A DNA stretch of 64,000 bases from Glycomyces sp. NRRL B-16210 (lineage in GTDB: Bacteria; Actinomycetota; Actinomycetes; Mycobacteriales; Micromonosporaceae): the NCBI RefSeq assembly GCF_000719515.1, contig NZ_JOGR01000014.1, forward strand, positions 62,001 to 126,000, given 5' to 3'. Shown piece by piece: positions 8,737 to 15,875 of the stretch. The position numbers and the translations under genes are program-made. Position 1 is the stretch's first letter. Every line of letters begins with the position of its first letter. The notes beneath the pieces were generated by a model, which was not told where the DNA came from, did not search any database, and saw nothing but the letters and a program-made list of their open reading frames with translations.

Positions 8737-9933
8737 ATGAGTCGCACGGTCGGGCCGTACAGAGACGTCGCGACCATCCGCGTCGAAGGAGCCTACGAGC
8801 TGTGCGAGGGCCTCGACGAGAGCGGTCGCCCCGTCCAGATCCTCACCCTCGGCTCCACCTCCTCCAAGGACCCCGCCCGACGCGGCCTCCTGTCCGACAC
8901 CGTCGCCTGGGCCTACGCCACCGCCGGCCCCGAGGACGCCCCGATCATGGTCGCCGACCTCGATGCCGAGCAGCCCTACGTCGTGGTCCTCCTCGACTCG
9001 CGCCTGCGCGGCGCCGACCGCATCATGGACCGGCTCCTGTCCCTCGGCCCCGCCACCGGGCCGCTCCCGGTCGGACCCGCCGCCGTCGCCCAGCGCGCCG
9101 CCCACCAGCTGGCGGCCGCGCAGCGGTCCGCCGCCCCCGCCTCCCCGGCCGGCCCCGCGAACCCCTCCTCGCCGCCGGTCTCCCCGAACGCCCGCGGCAC
9201 CACCAGCGCGCAGCTGTCGCCGCCCGTGCTCATCATCACCGCGCCCAAACGCCGCTCGCAACTGCTGCCGATCCTCATCGGCATCGGCAGCGTCGTGCTC
9301 ATCCTCGCGCTCGTCATCGGCGCCTGGATCCTGTGGAGCGCCTCCGGGTCGGACGAGGCGTCCGGCGACACCGGCGGCGAGGCCCCCGACACCGCCGAGG
9401 TCGACCGGGAGGCCGAAGCGCCCGCCGACGCCGGCGAGGAGCCCGCCCCGGTCGACCAGATGCCGCAGTGGGACCCCGAGGCCCCCGCCGAACGCGTCGG
9501 CGGCACCCTCTTCGAGTCCGGCGAGGCGACCCAGACCATCGCCTACGAGAACTGGCCGTTCGCCTTCAAGGTCCCAGGCGAGTACCGCTGCGAGGACCAG
9601 GGCCAGGTCGCGGTGTGCACCGCCGACGAGGGCGACAGCAAGCTCACCGTCGGCTGGGACGTCTGCCCCGACGACTGCCGGCGCGGCTCGCGCGAGCCGC
9701 TGCGCAGCGCCCTGCCGTACCAGCCGATGCAGGAGCTCCAGGACGGCGACATCGGCGTCTCCGAGCGCAACCAGGTGTTCCCGCGCTGGAGGGGGTCCCT
9801 GAGCGTGTTCGTCTCCTCCGCGGACGGGTCCTTCCACGCGTGGGCGACCGCCGACGTGGACGCCGAGCGCTCCGACGAGGCGTGGCAGGTCTTCAACGAC
9901 GTGCTCAACCAGTCCCTCGCCAAGGAGGACTAG
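8737..9933 (+). CDS. Membrane-anchored protein of unknown function
   Basis: A 398-residue protein with an N-terminal cytoplasmic domain (1-120), a Pro/Ser/Ala-rich linker (120-165), one transmembrane helix (about 184-205, LLPILIGIGSVVLILALVIGAWIL), an acidic Asp/Glu/Ala-rich extracellular stalk (210-255) and a C-terminal globular domain with four Cys (YRCED, VAVCTAD, DVCPDDC). The N-terminal part has the cadence of a protein-kinase N-lobe (YELCEGLDESGRPVQIL, then PYVVVLLDSRLRG) but lacks a recognisable catalytic loop. I do not recognise the family. It has the same overall plan as the Hsp70-like protein at 2.4 kb: cytoplasmic domain, Pro-rich linker, TM helix, outer domain. Confidence 0.65.
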   Translation: MSRTVGPYRDVATIRVEGAYELCEGLDESGRPVQILTLGSTSSKDPARRGLLSDTVAWAYATAGPEDAPIMVADLDAEQPYVVVLLDSRLRGADRIMDRLLSLGPATGPLPVGPAAVAQRAAHQLAAAQRSAAPASPAGPANPSSPPVSPNARGTTSAQLSPPVLIITAPKRRSQLLPILIGIGSVVLILALVIGAWILWSASGSDEASGDTGGEAPDTAEVDREAEAPADAGEEPAPVDQMPQWDPEAPAERVGGTLFESGEATQTIAYENWPFAFKVPGEYRCEDQGQVAVCTADEGDSKLTVGWDVCPDDCRRGSREPLRSALPYQPMQELQDGDIGVSERNQVFPRWRGSLSVFVSSADGSFHAWATADVDAERSDEAWQVFNDVLNQSLAKED

Positions 9934-9954
9934 GAAGCCGACCGGCCCGTCCGT

Positions 9955-10797
9955 CTACTCGTTCGTGTACTCGTCCCAGCGCTGGAGGGCCGCTTCGATG
10001 GTCTCGGTGGAGGAGGGCGAGGTCTGCGGGATGCCCGGGCCGAGCCCGTGCTGGGCCAGCAGCTCGTAGTAGTGCTCGCTCCCGTAGGAGCGCACGAGGT
10101 TCTGGGCGGCCTCGCGCTCGGCGTCGCCGAGGCCGGCGCGCACGAGCATCGGGTACTCGAACTGGGCGACCTGGGCCGAGCCGGTGGGGGGCTGGAGTTC
10201 GTCGGTGCCCATGGCCGCGACCTCGGGGGCGGACATGACGGCGACGCCGTCGCCGCCTTCGACGGTGTGCTCGTCGACCTCGAACAGGATGATCCACATG
10301 AGGCTGGCGGGGTGGGTGCGCGGGTCCTGGAGCGCGACGTCCATGTCCCCGGGGTTGAGGTTGTCGGTGCTCTCGCCCGCGGGCATGGCGAGGCCGACCG
10401 CCGAGTTGGCGGTCGAGGGCTGGAGGATCTCCCACTCCTCGGCGAGGCCGGAGCCGGGGAGGTTGCGGCGCAGGGCGGTCTCGGGGATCCAGACGTCCGC
10501 GTCGGAGTCGGCGATCGCCTCGGCGGCGACGGCTTCGACGGTGATGTCGGCGCAGACGTCCGAGCCGCGCGAGGGGGCCCCGCCGCCGGCGGCGACGAAG
10601 TCCTGGAGCACCGCGGCGATCTCGGGGGCGGCGGCCACGTGGAGGTCGACCTCGGTCCCGCAGGACTGCACGTGGGCGATGGCCGCGTTCAGCGTGTAGG
10701 CCGTGACCGGCGCGAAGACGGCGAGCAGCGCCAGACCGCCGAGGACTCTGCGGCCCTCTTTCGTGAGGCGCCCACGTCTGCGATGTATGCCGGCCAT
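9955..10797 (-). CDS. Secreted/anchored substrate-binding-protein-like
   Basis: A 280-residue protein with a basic N-terminus followed by a hydrophobic signal-anchor (residues 18-42, VLGGLALLAVFAPVTAYTL). The exported part resembles the periplasmic-binding-protein-like domain often paired with VWA domains in actinobacteria: LHVAAAPEIAAVL near the start, then DADVWIPET and TANSAVGLAMP strands. There is no lipobox. It converges with the preceding gene with only a 21-bp gap. No transporter genes are adjacent, so the ligand cannot be inferred. Confidence 0.6.
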   Translation of the reverse strand: MAGIHRRRGRLTKEGRRVLGGLALLAVFAPVTAYTLNAAIAHVQSCGTEVDLHVAAAPEIAAVLQDFVAAGGGAPSRGSDVCADITVEAVAAEAIADSDADVWIPETALRRNLPGSGLAEEWEILQPSTANSAVGLAMPAGESTDNLNPGDMDVALQDPRTHPASLMWIILFEVDEHTVEGGDGVAVMSAPEVAAMGTDELQPPTGSAQVAQFEYPMLVRAGLGDAEREAAQNLVRSYGSEHYYELLAQHGLGPGIPQTSPSSTETIEAALQRWDEYTNE

Positions 10798-10896
10798 GTG
10801 ACGAGTGTATGACGTGGCGCAAGCGTAGTCGAGTTCACGTTTTTCAGTTTATTCTCATTTTCCCTGCGCGCGAAGGCGCGCCGGGCGGGCGGGAGC

Positions 10897-10943
10897 ACGG
10901 CCGGCCAGGCGGATCACCGCTGGCTCAGCGCCGGGCCGGCCGT
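10897..10943 (-). terminator. Hairpin downstream of arsR-type gene
   Basis: Inverted repeat ACGGCCGGCC / GGCCGGCCGT separated by 27 nt that can also pair internally, 16 bp beyond the stop codon of the ArsR-type gene. Confidence 0.5.
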
Positions 10944-10959
10944 TCACTCTCGTTGGCCC

Positions 10960-11319
10960 TCAACGGCGCCGGGTGCGACGCTTCGGGGGCGTCAGCAGGT
11001 CGGCGACGATGCGCATCGTCTCGGGGACGAGGCGGAAGTAGGCCCACACGCCGCGCTTGTCCCGCTGGACGACCCCGGCCTCGGCCAGGATGCGCAAGTG
11101 GTGGCTCACTGTCGGTTGCGACAGGCCGAGTGGTTCTGTCAACTCGGCCACGCAGGCCTCCTGCTCGGGTGAGGCCTGGATCAGGCTGATGAGCTGAAGG
11201 CGGTTCGGGTCCGCGAGTGCCTTGAGGACACCCGCGATGCGCTCGGCGTCCGATTGGGAGAGCGTCTCTCCGCTCACCGGCGAGACGGGCGTCTCTGCTT
11301 CGACGGTGACTCGCACCAT
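10960..11319 (-). CDS. ArsR/SmtB family transcriptional repressor
   Basis: A 119-residue winged-helix repressor. The recognition helix region reads LGLSQPTVSHHLRILAEAGV and the wing KRGVWAYFRL, both typical of ArsR/SmtB proteins. The alpha3 sensor helix has EACVAEL, which retains one Cys where arsenic/cadmium sensors have CxC, so the inducer may be a metal or something else. The start is the ATG at 11319, preceded by RBS GGAAGGA. A dyad at 11340-11355 just upstream is a likely self-operator. No metal-transport gene is adjacent. Confidence 0.88.
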   Translation of the reverse strand: MVRVTVEAETPVSPVSGETLSQSDAERIAGVLKALADPNRLQLISLIQASPEQEACVAELTEPLGLSQPTVSHHLRILAEAGVVQRDKRGVWAYFRLVPETMRIVADLLTPPKRRTRRR

Positions 11320-11339
11320 GATCGTGTTCCTTCCGGATT

Positions 11340-11355
11340 GGTTCCAGCCGGAACC
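11340..11355. promoter_or_regulatory. Candidate ArsR operator
   Basis: Perfect dyad GGTTCC-AGCC-GGAACC, 20 bp upstream of the ArsR start codon, as expected for autoregulation. Confidence 0.45.
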
Positions 11356-11814
11356 GGACGAGGCCGCACTGCCATTAATCCAGTTCCAACCTTGAATATG
11401 CCCTCGCGGTGTGGCCGGGCGGTAACGACGACGCTTCCGGCTCGCAAAGGCTTTCGGTTTCCGTGGATCGCGACCGGGCCGCACCAAGTCCCGTATCGAA
11501 ATCCACTGCCGAGATTACGCCCGCCGTGCCAACGAAACCACCGCCGTTCGGTGATCGATTCGCAGGCCACGGCCGAGATTATTCAGTTAAAGCCGCACTA
11601 CCAGGAGCTATATCTACATTTAACTATATTTAAGCGTTTTCCGAATCTCGGGTGAGATGAGATTCACGCCGGGCTATGGATCGAAGTCCCAATATATAGA
11701 ACATCACTGATCAGAAGCCTATCGCGCGGAACGCTCCGGCGTCGCCCCCCAGGGGTTTCAGAGCGGTTACATGATCTTGAAAATTCTCACATTATTCGGA
11801 GGCCGAGACGAAGA

Positions 11815-11835
11815 ACGGGGCCCGATGGGCCCCGT
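11815..11835 (-). terminator. Hairpin ending lacI-type gene
   Basis: Perfect 9-bp arms ACGGGGCCC / GGGCCCCGT with a 3-nt loop, about 55 bp beyond the LacI stop codon. Confidence 0.65.
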
Positions 11836-11889
11836 GTCCTGACTCGCGAAGTGCGTCCCCCGACTGGGAATCGCGTTGCGACGCGCCGC

Positions 11890-12909
11890 TCAGTCGCGGG
11901 GACTCGCGGTGGAGGCGCGGCGGATGAGCTCGGCCTCGACGTCGATCTCCTCGGGGTACTCCTCCTCCTCGACCAGGGCCGCCTCGAGCGCTTTGACGCC
12001 CATGTCGTGCAGCGGCAGGGCGACGGTGGTGAGCGAGGGGGTCAGGTCGCGCACGACCGGGATGTCGTCGAAGCCGGCCACCGAGACCTGCTCGGGGATG
12101 CTCACCCCGCCCTCGCGCAGGGCCGTGCACAGACCGGTGGCCTGCACGTCCGAGGTCACGAACACGGCGGTGGGCAGCGGGCCGCCCTCGAGGAGCGTCC
12201 GCCCGGCCTCGTAGCCGCCGTCGCGGCTGAACTCGGCCGCCACGTGCACGACCTCGGCGTCCTCCGGCAGCGCCGCCAGGAAGCCCTCGCGCCGCTCGCG
12301 CACCACCTGGAGCTGTTCGGGACCGGCGACCATCGCGAAGCGGCGGTGGCCGAGTTCGACCAGGTAGCGGGCCAGGCCCGCCGCGCCCTCGCGGTTGGCC
12401 GGGCGCACCACGCGCCCGGGCAGGCCCGGCTGGCCCACGCTGACCACGGTCGCGCCCAGTTCCAACAGGTCCGAGAGGTGCTCGGAGAGGCGCTGCTCGG
12501 CGGCCTTGTCGGTGGTCCGCGAACCGGCCACGATCACCGCGCGCGGGCGGTAGCCGCGCAGGGAGTCCAGGTGCTGCACCTCGGAGTCGGGGTCGATGCC
12601 GGTGTCGGCGATGAGCACGCGGACGTTGCGCCGGGCGGCCTCGGCGAGCACGCCGCCGGCGATCTGGCCGAAGTAGGGGTCGGTCACGTCGTGCAAAAGC
12701 AAGGCCACGGTCTGCGAGGTAGCGCGCGCGAGTACCTGCGCGCCGACGTTCGGGGCGTAGCGCAACCGGCGAGCCGCCTCGCGCACCCGCTCGCTGAGCT
12801 GATCGCTCACCCGGTGAGGGGAACCGTTGAGCACGCGGGAGGCGGTGGCCACCGAGACACCGGCGGCTCGGGCGACATCGGCCAATCGGGCCGGTTGTTT
12901 GCGTTCCAT
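11890..12909 (-). CDS. LacI family transcriptional regulator
   Basis: A 339-residue LacI/GalR regulator. The N-terminal helix-turn-helix and hinge read RLADVARAAGVSVATASRVL then NGSPHRVSDQLSERV, followed by a complete periplasmic-binding-type effector domain with VALLLHDVTDPYFGQIAGGV, VSVGQPGLPG and VSVAGFDDIPVVRDLTPSLT. The start at 12909 gives the usual family length. It lies 34 bp downstream of the HAD gene on the same strand and could share its transcript. No sugar-uptake genes are adjacent, so the regulated pathway and ligand are unknown; the GH3 gene at the left edge is one distant possibility. Confidence 0.92.
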   Translation of the reverse strand: MERKQPARLADVARAAGVSVATASRVLNGSPHRVSDQLSERVREAARRLRYAPNVGAQVLARATSQTVALLLHDVTDPYFGQIAGGVLAEAARRNVRVLIADTGIDPDSEVQHLDSLRGYRPRAVIVAGSRTTDKAAEQRLSEHLSDLLELGATVVSVGQPGLPGRVVRPANREGAAGLARYLVELGHRRFAMVAGPEQLQVVRERREGFLAALPEDAEVVHVAAEFSRDGGYEAGRTLLEGGPLPTAVFVTSDVQATGLCTALREGGVSIPEQVSVAGFDDIPVVRDLTPSLTTVALPLHDMGVKALEAALVEEEEYPEEIDVEAELIRRASTASPRD

Positions 12910-12943
12910 CTCGCTGAGGCTACCCACTGGAGGAAAGCGCTGC

Positions 12944-13810
12944 TCAAGCAGTCCGGAGACGCCGTTCCCTCCATACGCGCCACACCACATACGCCACAGC
13001 CGCAACACCGACTCCGGCGGCGGCGACCTTGAGCGGGCTCGGCCCCGACAGCGGCTGGCGCAGCGCCACGGGCCGCCGGAACGTCAGCTGGGGCCAGCCC
13101 TCCTCGAGCGCGAGGCGGCGCAGGCCCCGGTCGGGGTTGACCGCGCGCGGGAACCCGACGGTGCGCAGCATCGGCTCGTCGGTGATCGAGTCGGAGTACG
13201 CGAAGGACGCTTCGAGGTCGATGCCGCGCTCGGAGGCGAACTTGTGGATCGCCTCGGCCTTCGCCGGGCCGGCGGCGTAGAAGTCGACCTCGCCGGTGTA
13301 GCGGCCGTCAGCGCCGATCACCATGCGGGTGGCGATGACGTCGGTGGCCCCGAGCATCCGCCCGATCGGCGCGACCATCTCCTCGCCGGAGGCGCTCACC
13401 AGGACGACGGCGCGACCGGCCGAGCGGTGCGCCTCGATCAGGGCCGCGGCCTCGGCGTAGACGGCGGGGGCGATGAGCTCGTCGAGGGTCTCGGCGATGA
13501 TCGCGCGGACCTCCTCGGAGGGCCAGCCGCGCGAGAGCTCCGCGACGTAGTCGCGGGTGCGGGCCATCTGCGCCTCGTCGCCGGAGCCGCCGAGCCGGAA
13601 GAGGAGGTGGGAGTAGGCGACCTTGAGGACGTCGCGGCGGGCGAGCAGGCCGCCGCGGTAGAGCGGCCGCGAGAAGGCGAGCGTGCTGGCCTTGGCGATC
13701 ACGGTCTTGTCGAGGTCGAAGAAGGCCGCGCCGGGCCGCGCCCGGGACGGGGCCAGCACCGGTTCGAGCGGGAGTGCCGGTGAGCCGTTGATCGGCTCCA
13801 CTGCGTTCAT
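12944..13810 (-). CDS. HAD-IB (SerB-like) phosphatase with C-terminal membrane helix
   Basis: A 288-residue haloacid-dehalogenase-superfamily subfamily IB hydrolase. Motif I is FFDLDKTVI (about residue 30), motif II VVLVSASGEE, and motif III/IV FAYSDSITDEPML. This subfamily includes phosphoserine-phosphatase relatives; in actinobacteria such proteins are often annotated HAD-IB family hydrolases and some act on lysophospholipid or glycerol phosphates. The C-terminus has one hydrophobic helix (VAAAGVGVAAVAYVVWRVW), suggesting a membrane-facing location. A -10 element TAGACT lies six bases before the ATG, so the mRNA is probably leaderless. Confidence 0.88.
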   Translation of the reverse strand: MNAVEPINGSPALPLEPVLAPSRARPGAAFFDLDKTVIAKASTLAFSRPLYRGGLLARRDVLKVAYSHLLFRLGGSGDEAQMARTRDYVAELSRGWPSEEVRAIIAETLDELIAPAVYAEAAALIEAHRSAGRAVVLVSASGEEMVAPIGRMLGATDVIATRMVIGADGRYTGEVDFYAAGPAKAEAIHKFASERGIDLEASFAYSDSITDEPMLRTVGFPRAVNPDRGLRRLALEEGWPQLTFRRPVALRQPLSGPSPLKVAAAGVGVAAVAYVVWRVWRERRLRTA

Positions 13811-13816
13811 GACGCA

Positions 13817-13822
13817 AGTCTA
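13817..13822 (-). promoter_or_regulatory. -10 element TAGACT of HAD gene (leaderless)
   Basis: Read on the minus strand, TAGACT is followed by six bases and the ATG at 13810. No RBS is present. Confidence 0.5.
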
Positions 13823-13927
13823 GACAGAACGGCAAGCCCGTTTCGAGCACTTGTCGCACCGCCCCGGCGGTGTCGCGAGGAAGGGATACGAAGGCACGCC
13901 GAACCCGGACAGGAGCCGTATCGCGAA

Positions 13928-13960
13928 CCCCCGATACAAGGGTGGCGCGGGGGTACGACA
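13928..13960 (-). repeat. 33-bp dispersed repeat, copy 1
   Basis: On the plus strand it reads CCCCCGATACAAGGGTGGCG then CGGGGGTACGACA. It matches two copies at 26374-26406 and 26508-26540 with five or six mismatches each. Read on the minus strand it begins TGTCGTAC and ends TATCGGGGG, with CCCCCG/CGGGGG inverted arms. Confidence 0.75.
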
Positions 13961-14089
13961 TTCCATTGCGGTCGACGCCGCCGATGCGACCGAGGTCACC
14001 GAACCGTTCTCTTCCGTACTCCCAGGCTCAAATACGAGAGTTCGTCGAGGCCCACCGCACCGTCTCGCGCCAGCGCGCTCGAACGCGGA

Positions 14090-14112
14090 TTGTCGGCGGC
14101 GGGCCGTAGGCT
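14090..14112 (+). promoter_or_regulatory. DNA-damage (RecA-NDp/PafBC-type) promoter of radA
   Basis: TTGTCGGCG - 8 nt - TAGGCT. This fits the LexA-independent damage promoter consensus known from mycobacteria (tTGTCRGtg-N8-TAnnnT), bound by PafBC. The TAGGCT is six bases before the radA ATG, implying a leaderless, damage-inducible transcript. Confidence 0.65.
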
Positions 14113-14118
14113 GGCGCC

Positions 14119-15525
14119 ATGTCGAAGAGCCAGCGAGTCGCCTACGCCTGCGGCGCATGCGGCGTACGGGTCCCCAAATGGGTCGGGCAGTGCCCCGACT
14201 GCGGCGAATGGGGCTCCATGGAGGAGACCGCGGCCCCGCCCCGCCAATCCCTCGGCCCCAAATCCGCCGCCCCCACCGGCGCGCGCCGCCCCGCCAAACC
14301 CGCCCAACGCATCGGCACCGTCTCCGCCGCCCAGGCGGCCAGCCTGCCCACCGGCATCGGCGAGTTCGACCGCGTCATGGGCGGCGGCCTCGTCCCCGGC
14401 GGCGTCACCCTCATCTCCGGTGAGCCCGGGGTCGGCAAGTCCACGCTCCTCCTCGAAGTCGCCCACCGCTTCGGCGAGGCCGGCTACGGCAAGGCGCTCG
14501 TCGCGACCGGCGAGGAGTCGGCCTCGCAGGTCCGCCGCCGCGCCGACCGCACCGGCTGCCTCTCCGAGGAGCTCTACCTCGCGGCCGAGACCGACCTCGG
14601 CGCCGTCCTCGGGCACGTCGAGGACGTCCAACCCTCCCTGCTCATCCTCGACTCCGTCCAGACCGTGATCGCCCCCGACACCGACGGCGTCCCCGGCGGC
14701 GTCACCCAGGTCAAGGCCGTCGCGAGCGCCATCACCGGCGAGGCCAAGCTGCGCAACATGGCCGTGATCCTCGTCGGACACGTGACCAAGGACGGCGGGA
14801 TCGCCGGACCCCGGGCCCTGGAGCACCTGGTCGACACCGTCGTCCACTTCGAGGGCGACCGGCATTCGATGCTGCGGCTGCTGCGCGGGGTCAAGAACCG
14901 ATTCGGGCCTGCCGACGAGGTCGGCTGCTTCGAGATGACCGAGGACGGCATCATCTCGCTCGCCGACCCCTCAGGCCTGTTCCTCGACGACGCGCCGACC
15001 GAGCCGACCCCGGGCACCTGCGTGACGGTGACGATGGAGGGGCGCCGGGCGGTGCCGGTGGAGGTCCAGGCGCTGCTGGGGAAGTCGGTGAAGGACGGCG
15101 CGATCCCGCGGCACACCGTGTCGGGCCTCGACCAGGCCCGGTTGAACATGGTCCTGGCGGTGCTGACGCGCCGCGGCGGGATGCGCCTGCTCGACCGGGA
15201 GGTGTACGCGACGACGATCGGCGGGATCCGGGTGCGGGAGCCCGCTTCGGACCTGGCGCTGGCGTTGGCGTTGGTAAGTGCGGAGCAGGAGATCGCGGTG
15301 AGCGCGGATCTGGTGGCGATCGGCGAGGTGAGCCTGACCGGCCAGGTGCGACGGACTGTGAACGCCGACCGACGGATCAACGAGGCGGCGCGGCTGGGGT
15401 TCAAGACCGCGATCGTGCCGAAGGGTTCGGTGGCGGAACGGCATCGCGGTATCGAGGTGGTCGAGGTGGAGACGATCAACGACGCGAAGCAGGCTGCGGC
15501 GCGATCCTGGGCCCGCCGAGGCTGA
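14119..15525 (+). CDS. radA: DNA repair protein RadA
   Basis: A 468-residue RadA/Sms protein, a DnaB-like branch-migration helicase acting in recombinational repair. It has a four-Cys zinc finger (C11, C14, C25, C28; YACGACGVRVPKWVGQCPDC), Walker A GEPGVGKST (101-109), Walker B LLILDS, the RadA-specific KNRFG motif (259-263) and the C-terminal Lon-protease-like domain. The length is normal. The ATG at 14119 is supported by the -10 box at 14107-14112. A damaged duplicate of its first 165 bp is found at 18841-19004. Confidence 0.97.
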   Translation: MSKSQRVAYACGACGVRVPKWVGQCPDCGEWGSMEETAAPPRQSLGPKSAAPTGARRPAKPAQRIGTVSAAQAASLPTGIGEFDRVMGGGLVPGGVTLISGEPGVGKSTLLLEVAHRFGEAGYGKALVATGEESASQVRRRADRTGCLSEELYLAAETDLGAVLGHVEDVQPSLLILDSVQTVIAPDTDGVPGGVTQVKAVASAITGEAKLRNMAVILVGHVTKDGGIAGPRALEHLVDTVVHFEGDRHSMLRLLRGVKNRFGPADEVGCFEMTEDGIISLADPSGLFLDDAPTEPTPGTCVTVTMEGRRAVPVEVQALLGKSVKDGAIPRHTVSGLDQARLNMVLAVLTRRGGMRLLDREVYATTIGGIRVREPASDLALALALVSAEQEIAVSADLVAIGEVSLTGQVRRTVNADRRINEAARLGFKTAIVPKGSVAERHRGIEVVEVETINDAKQAAARSWARRG

Positions 15526-15566
15526 GCGCGCGGCAGGCAGCAACGTCAAGGCGCGACCGGCCGCCT

Positions 15567-15806
15567 CGCAAAAAGCGCACGGGCCCGAAGTCTGAACACG
15601 TAACCCGGCACTCGGCCGACCGTCCCGCAAGAAGCGCACGAACCCGAGGTCCCAACCTGCAACCCGGCGCGACCGACCGCTTCGCAAGAAGCGCACGGGC
15701 CCGCAGTCCCAACCCGTAACCCAGCGCAACCCGGCGCGGCCGGGCGCCTCGTAAATAGCGCACTGGTCCCAAGCCCCAACCGGCAACCCGGCGCTGAACC
15801 AGCCGC
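15567..15806. repeat. Degenerate tandem repeat, four ~60-bp units
   Basis: Units begin near 15567, 15626, 15683 and 15750, each opening CGCAAGAAGCGCACGGGCCC-like and closing AACCCGTAACCCGGCGC-like. The spacing is 59, 57 and 67 bp. The array fills the gap between radA and the convergent LuxR-type gene. Read on the minus strand it is open but degenerate and probably not a gene. Confidence 0.75.
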
Positions 15807-15875
15807 TCCACCTCGGACACATGGGATCATAGTCCGATCACTCCGTGACGGATCGGGTTCACAATCCATGCGGGG

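Larger units (their letters stand above)
11320..11889. other. 570-bp intergenic region, locally AT-rich
   Basis: No gene is convincing here. It holds the ArsR operator/RBS on the left and the LacI terminator on the right. About 11570-11800 is strikingly AT-rich (for example ATCTACATTTAACTATATTT) against the GC-rich surroundings, and it contains a 7-bp inverted repeat GAATCTC/GAGATTC at 11643-11665. Confidence 0.6.
13811..14118. other. Divergent promoter region between HAD gene and radA
   Basis: This 308-bp gap holds a leaderless -10 for each flanking gene, one copy of a 33-bp dispersed repeat (13928-13960) and the damage-type promoter of radA (14090-14112). Confidence 0.6.

Noticed and set aside
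10838..10862. AT-rich GAAAATGAGAATAAACTG resembling a Fur/Zur box
   Set aside because: Only one half resembles the 15-bp actinobacterial Zur dyad; the neighbouring genes are not metal uptake genes. Probably just a promoter.
14971..15822. Minus-strand open frame spanning the radA 3' part and the tandem repeat
   Set aside because: Mostly antisense to radA; the repeat part is degenerate and has no recognisable domain.
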